Assembly: GCF_000590555.1 (NCBI RefSeq)
Contig: NC_022198.1
Coordinates: forward strand, 1,008,583-1,072,582
Length of the DNA stretch: 64,000 nt
Origin: Corynebacterium argentoratense DSM 44202
Lineage (GTDB): Bacteria; Actinomycetota; Actinomycetes; Mycobacteriales; Mycobacteriaceae
Direction: 5' to 3'
Below, piece after piece: positions 62,862-64,000 of this stretch. Positions within the stretch are counted from its first letter, which is position 1. Every line of letters starts with the position of its first letter. The position numbers and the translations under genes are program-made. Under the pieces are notes generated by a model. That model was given only the letters and a program-made list of their open reading frames with translations, was not told the origin of the DNA and did no database searches.

Positions 62862-63345
62862 CTCCACCAATGATAGCGCCCACCCCGATGCTTGCACTCC
62901 AGTAGATGCTGAGCGCATTCGAGCGTTCACATACAAGCTAGGCGTCACCGCAACACTCAACGGAAGCACCGTGGCCTACGCGTACCCGGAAGCAACCTTC
63001 GGCTTTTCCGTTCTAGACATTCCGCAGCAACCCCAGCAGCTGGTCAGCGAAGCCGTATGGTCTAGTGCTGTTCCCACACAAGATGCTCCCCTTGTTCTAG
63101 CGGCATGTAACGAGTGGAACCTCCACAACATCACCCCAGCATTGCATTTCATTGAACCTGGTGGGGACCACGCAGGTTACCTCGCATTGCGGATGCATCG
63201 TTCAGCGATCGTGGATGCGGGGTTAAGTGACAATCAACTCGGAGCTTTCATCACTACCACGATCGAACTTGGTCGGCGGTGCTGTGCATGGCTAGAAACC
63301 CAACTACCGAACGCCATCAATGCCGCTGATGTTAAAGGACAGTAA
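62851..63345 (+). CDS. YbjN domain protein, copy 1
   Basis: 164 residues with the YbjN (PF10722) layout, a compact alpha/beta domain. Markers are LAACNEWNLHNITPALHF and the C-terminal helix ITTTIELGRRCCAWLETQLP. The function is unknown; in enterobacteria YbjN affects stress and motility. It overlaps the epimerase gene by 11 bp and is followed 5 bp later by a paralogue. Confidence 0.75.
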   Translation: MPTNSTNDSAHPDACTPVDAERIRAFTYKLGVTATLNGSTVAYAYPEATFGFSVLDIPQQPQQLVSEAVWSSAVPTQDAPLVLAACNEWNLHNITPALHFIEPGGDHAGYLALRMHRSAIVDAGLSDNQLGAFITTTIELGRRCCAWLETQLPNAINAADVKGQ

Positions 63346-63350
63346 AAACC

Positions 63351-63848
63351 ATGACTGACTCTCACGCTAAGCCCAGCGCAGCAAGCTCTCCAGGAAACGT
63401 CGAAGTCACCATGCAAGGTCTGTGCGATGTCATGGGAAACTTCGGAGTGACGCTTCACACACACGAGGTTGAACAACCCGATGCCCCAGAGGCCATGCAT
63501 GCCCAAGTGGCCACGGCAAACCTCAACGGGTACAACATGTGCTTCGCGCTCATGGGTGGCGCATTCCTCGTTGTTAGGGCAGACCGCCAGTTAGACATCC
63601 CGAGCCAAGAAGGCGACCCTGTCCCCTACCTGGCATGCAACCAAGCTAACGCAATGGAGTTCGGCGCGAAATGCTGCATTTTCGACAGGGCAGACAACCT
63701 CCTGCTTCGGGTTGAACGAGAAACTATCATCGGTGCCGGGATGAATGATCAACAGCTAACCCAAGCCTTGCGCTCGAGCGTTGACTGCACGCTGCTGATC
63801 CAACAGCGCTTAGAACAAGCTATGCAGGCACTACGCGCAGCCGACTAA
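63351..63848 (+). CDS. YbjN domain protein, copy 2
   Basis: 165 residues. It shares with the preceding gene the CNxWN/CNQAN element (YLACNQANAMEFGAKC) and the final helix ending in a long acidic-basic stretch. Tandem YbjN genes of this kind are usual beside the pyr operon in corynebacteria. The function is unknown. A strong terminator lies 34 bp downstream. Confidence 0.75.
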   Translation: MTDSHAKPSAASSPGNVEVTMQGLCDVMGNFGVTLHTHEVEQPDAPEAMHAQVATANLNGYNMCFALMGGAFLVVRADRQLDIPSQEGDPVPYLACNQANAMEFGAKCCIFDRADNLLLRVERETIIGAGMNDQQLTQALRSSVDCTLLIQQRLEQAMQALRAAD

Positions 63849-63881
63849 GGCAATGCCGCCTGTGCAGGCCACAACACGCTG

Positions 63882-63919
63882 AAGGGCCCTGGCTAGTTCC
63901 TCAACTAACCAGGGCCCTT
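63882..63919. terminator. terminator after the YbjN genes
   Basis: Arms AAGGGCCCTGG and CCAGGGCCCTT are extended by TAGTT/AACTA across one mismatch, with a 4-nt loop. It sits between the YbjN genes and a convergent minus-strand gene end. Confidence 0.8.
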
Positions 63920-63930
63920 CTCCATGCGCG

Positions 63931-64000
63931 TTATTCAGCGCTAGGTTGAACCTCTGCCTCAAAGTGGCCAGAATCGACGACCGGTTCGGATTCTGCAGCG
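63931..64000 (-). CDS. 3' end of a minus-strand gene, possibly nusB
   Basis: The last 22 codons before a TAA at 63931-63933 encode an acidic tail ending EAEVQPSAE. The gene runs out of the window. In C. glutamicum the next minus-strand gene in this region is nusB, whose corynebacterial proteins can carry acidic tails. The identity is a guess from position. Confidence 0.4.
   Translation of the reverse strand, partial: AAESEPVVDSGHFEAEVQPSAE

Overview
The window is an actinobacterial chromosome segment that I assign to the genus Corynebacterium. Its gene order follows the Corynebacterium glutamicum blocks acnR, sufR-BDCSU, mptB-ABC-ctaA-qor-ctaB, tkt-tal-zwf-opcA-pgl, secG-tpi-pgk-gap-whiA-yvcK-rapZ-uvrC, rpe-rsmB-fmt-def-priA-metK-coaBC-rpoZ-gmk-mihF and pyrF-carBA-pyrCBR. 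GTG starts and apparently leaderless starts are frequent. The species cannot be named from the sequence. ppc and the rib cluster, which I recall sitting inside these blocks in C. glutamicum, are absent here.

Layout. 1-2.6 kb: the end of acnR, two tandem class I glutamine amidotransferase paralogues and a DUF1990 gene. 2.6-6.5 kb: metS-metP (methionine/alanine uptake; metS has 51 codons), an ABC-F protein and a small Pro/Ala/Thr-rich membrane protein. 6.7-7.9 kb: a stand-alone lycopene-cyclase-like flavoprotein. 7.9-14.3 kb: the SUF Fe-S assembly operon sufR-B-D-C-S-U-T on the minus strand. 14.4-20.9 kb: mptB, a two-gene ABC exporter, ctaA, qor and ctaB (lipoglycan mannosylation and heme A synthesis). 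21-32.2 kb: the pentose phosphate operon tkt-tal-zwf-opcA, then a 6-phosphogluconolactonase fused in frame to a MacB/LolD-type ABC ATPase, the cognate permease and a GT87-type mannosyltransferase. 32.2-42.4 kb: secG, glycolytic tpiA-pgk-gap, whiA-yvcK-rapZ-uvrC, a PH-domain protein and rpe. 42.4-51.5 kb: translation and coenzyme housekeeping genes. 51.9-52.8 kb: an AEC transporter on the opposite strand. 52.9-61.3 kb: the pyrimidine operon, with a candidate PyrR-binding RNA leader. 61.4-63.9 kb: a TIGR01777 epimerase and two YbjN proteins, then the 3' end of a further minus-strand gene.

Standout observations. (1) The pgl::ABC-ATPase fusion keeps both domains intact and has no internal start that would release a full ATPase. 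(2) The 10-mer TGACGTCGCG occurs 18 times, plus three 9-mer matches, on both strands and in several codon phases, where well under one copy is expected. (3) About fifteen genes start 6-9 nt after a -10-like hexamer and lack a Shine-Dalgarno sequence. (4) Well-formed candidate operators for GlxR (gap), McbR (metK), SufR (suf/mptB) and PyrR (pyr) lie where those regulators would be expected. All calls come from reading the sequence; no database search was run.
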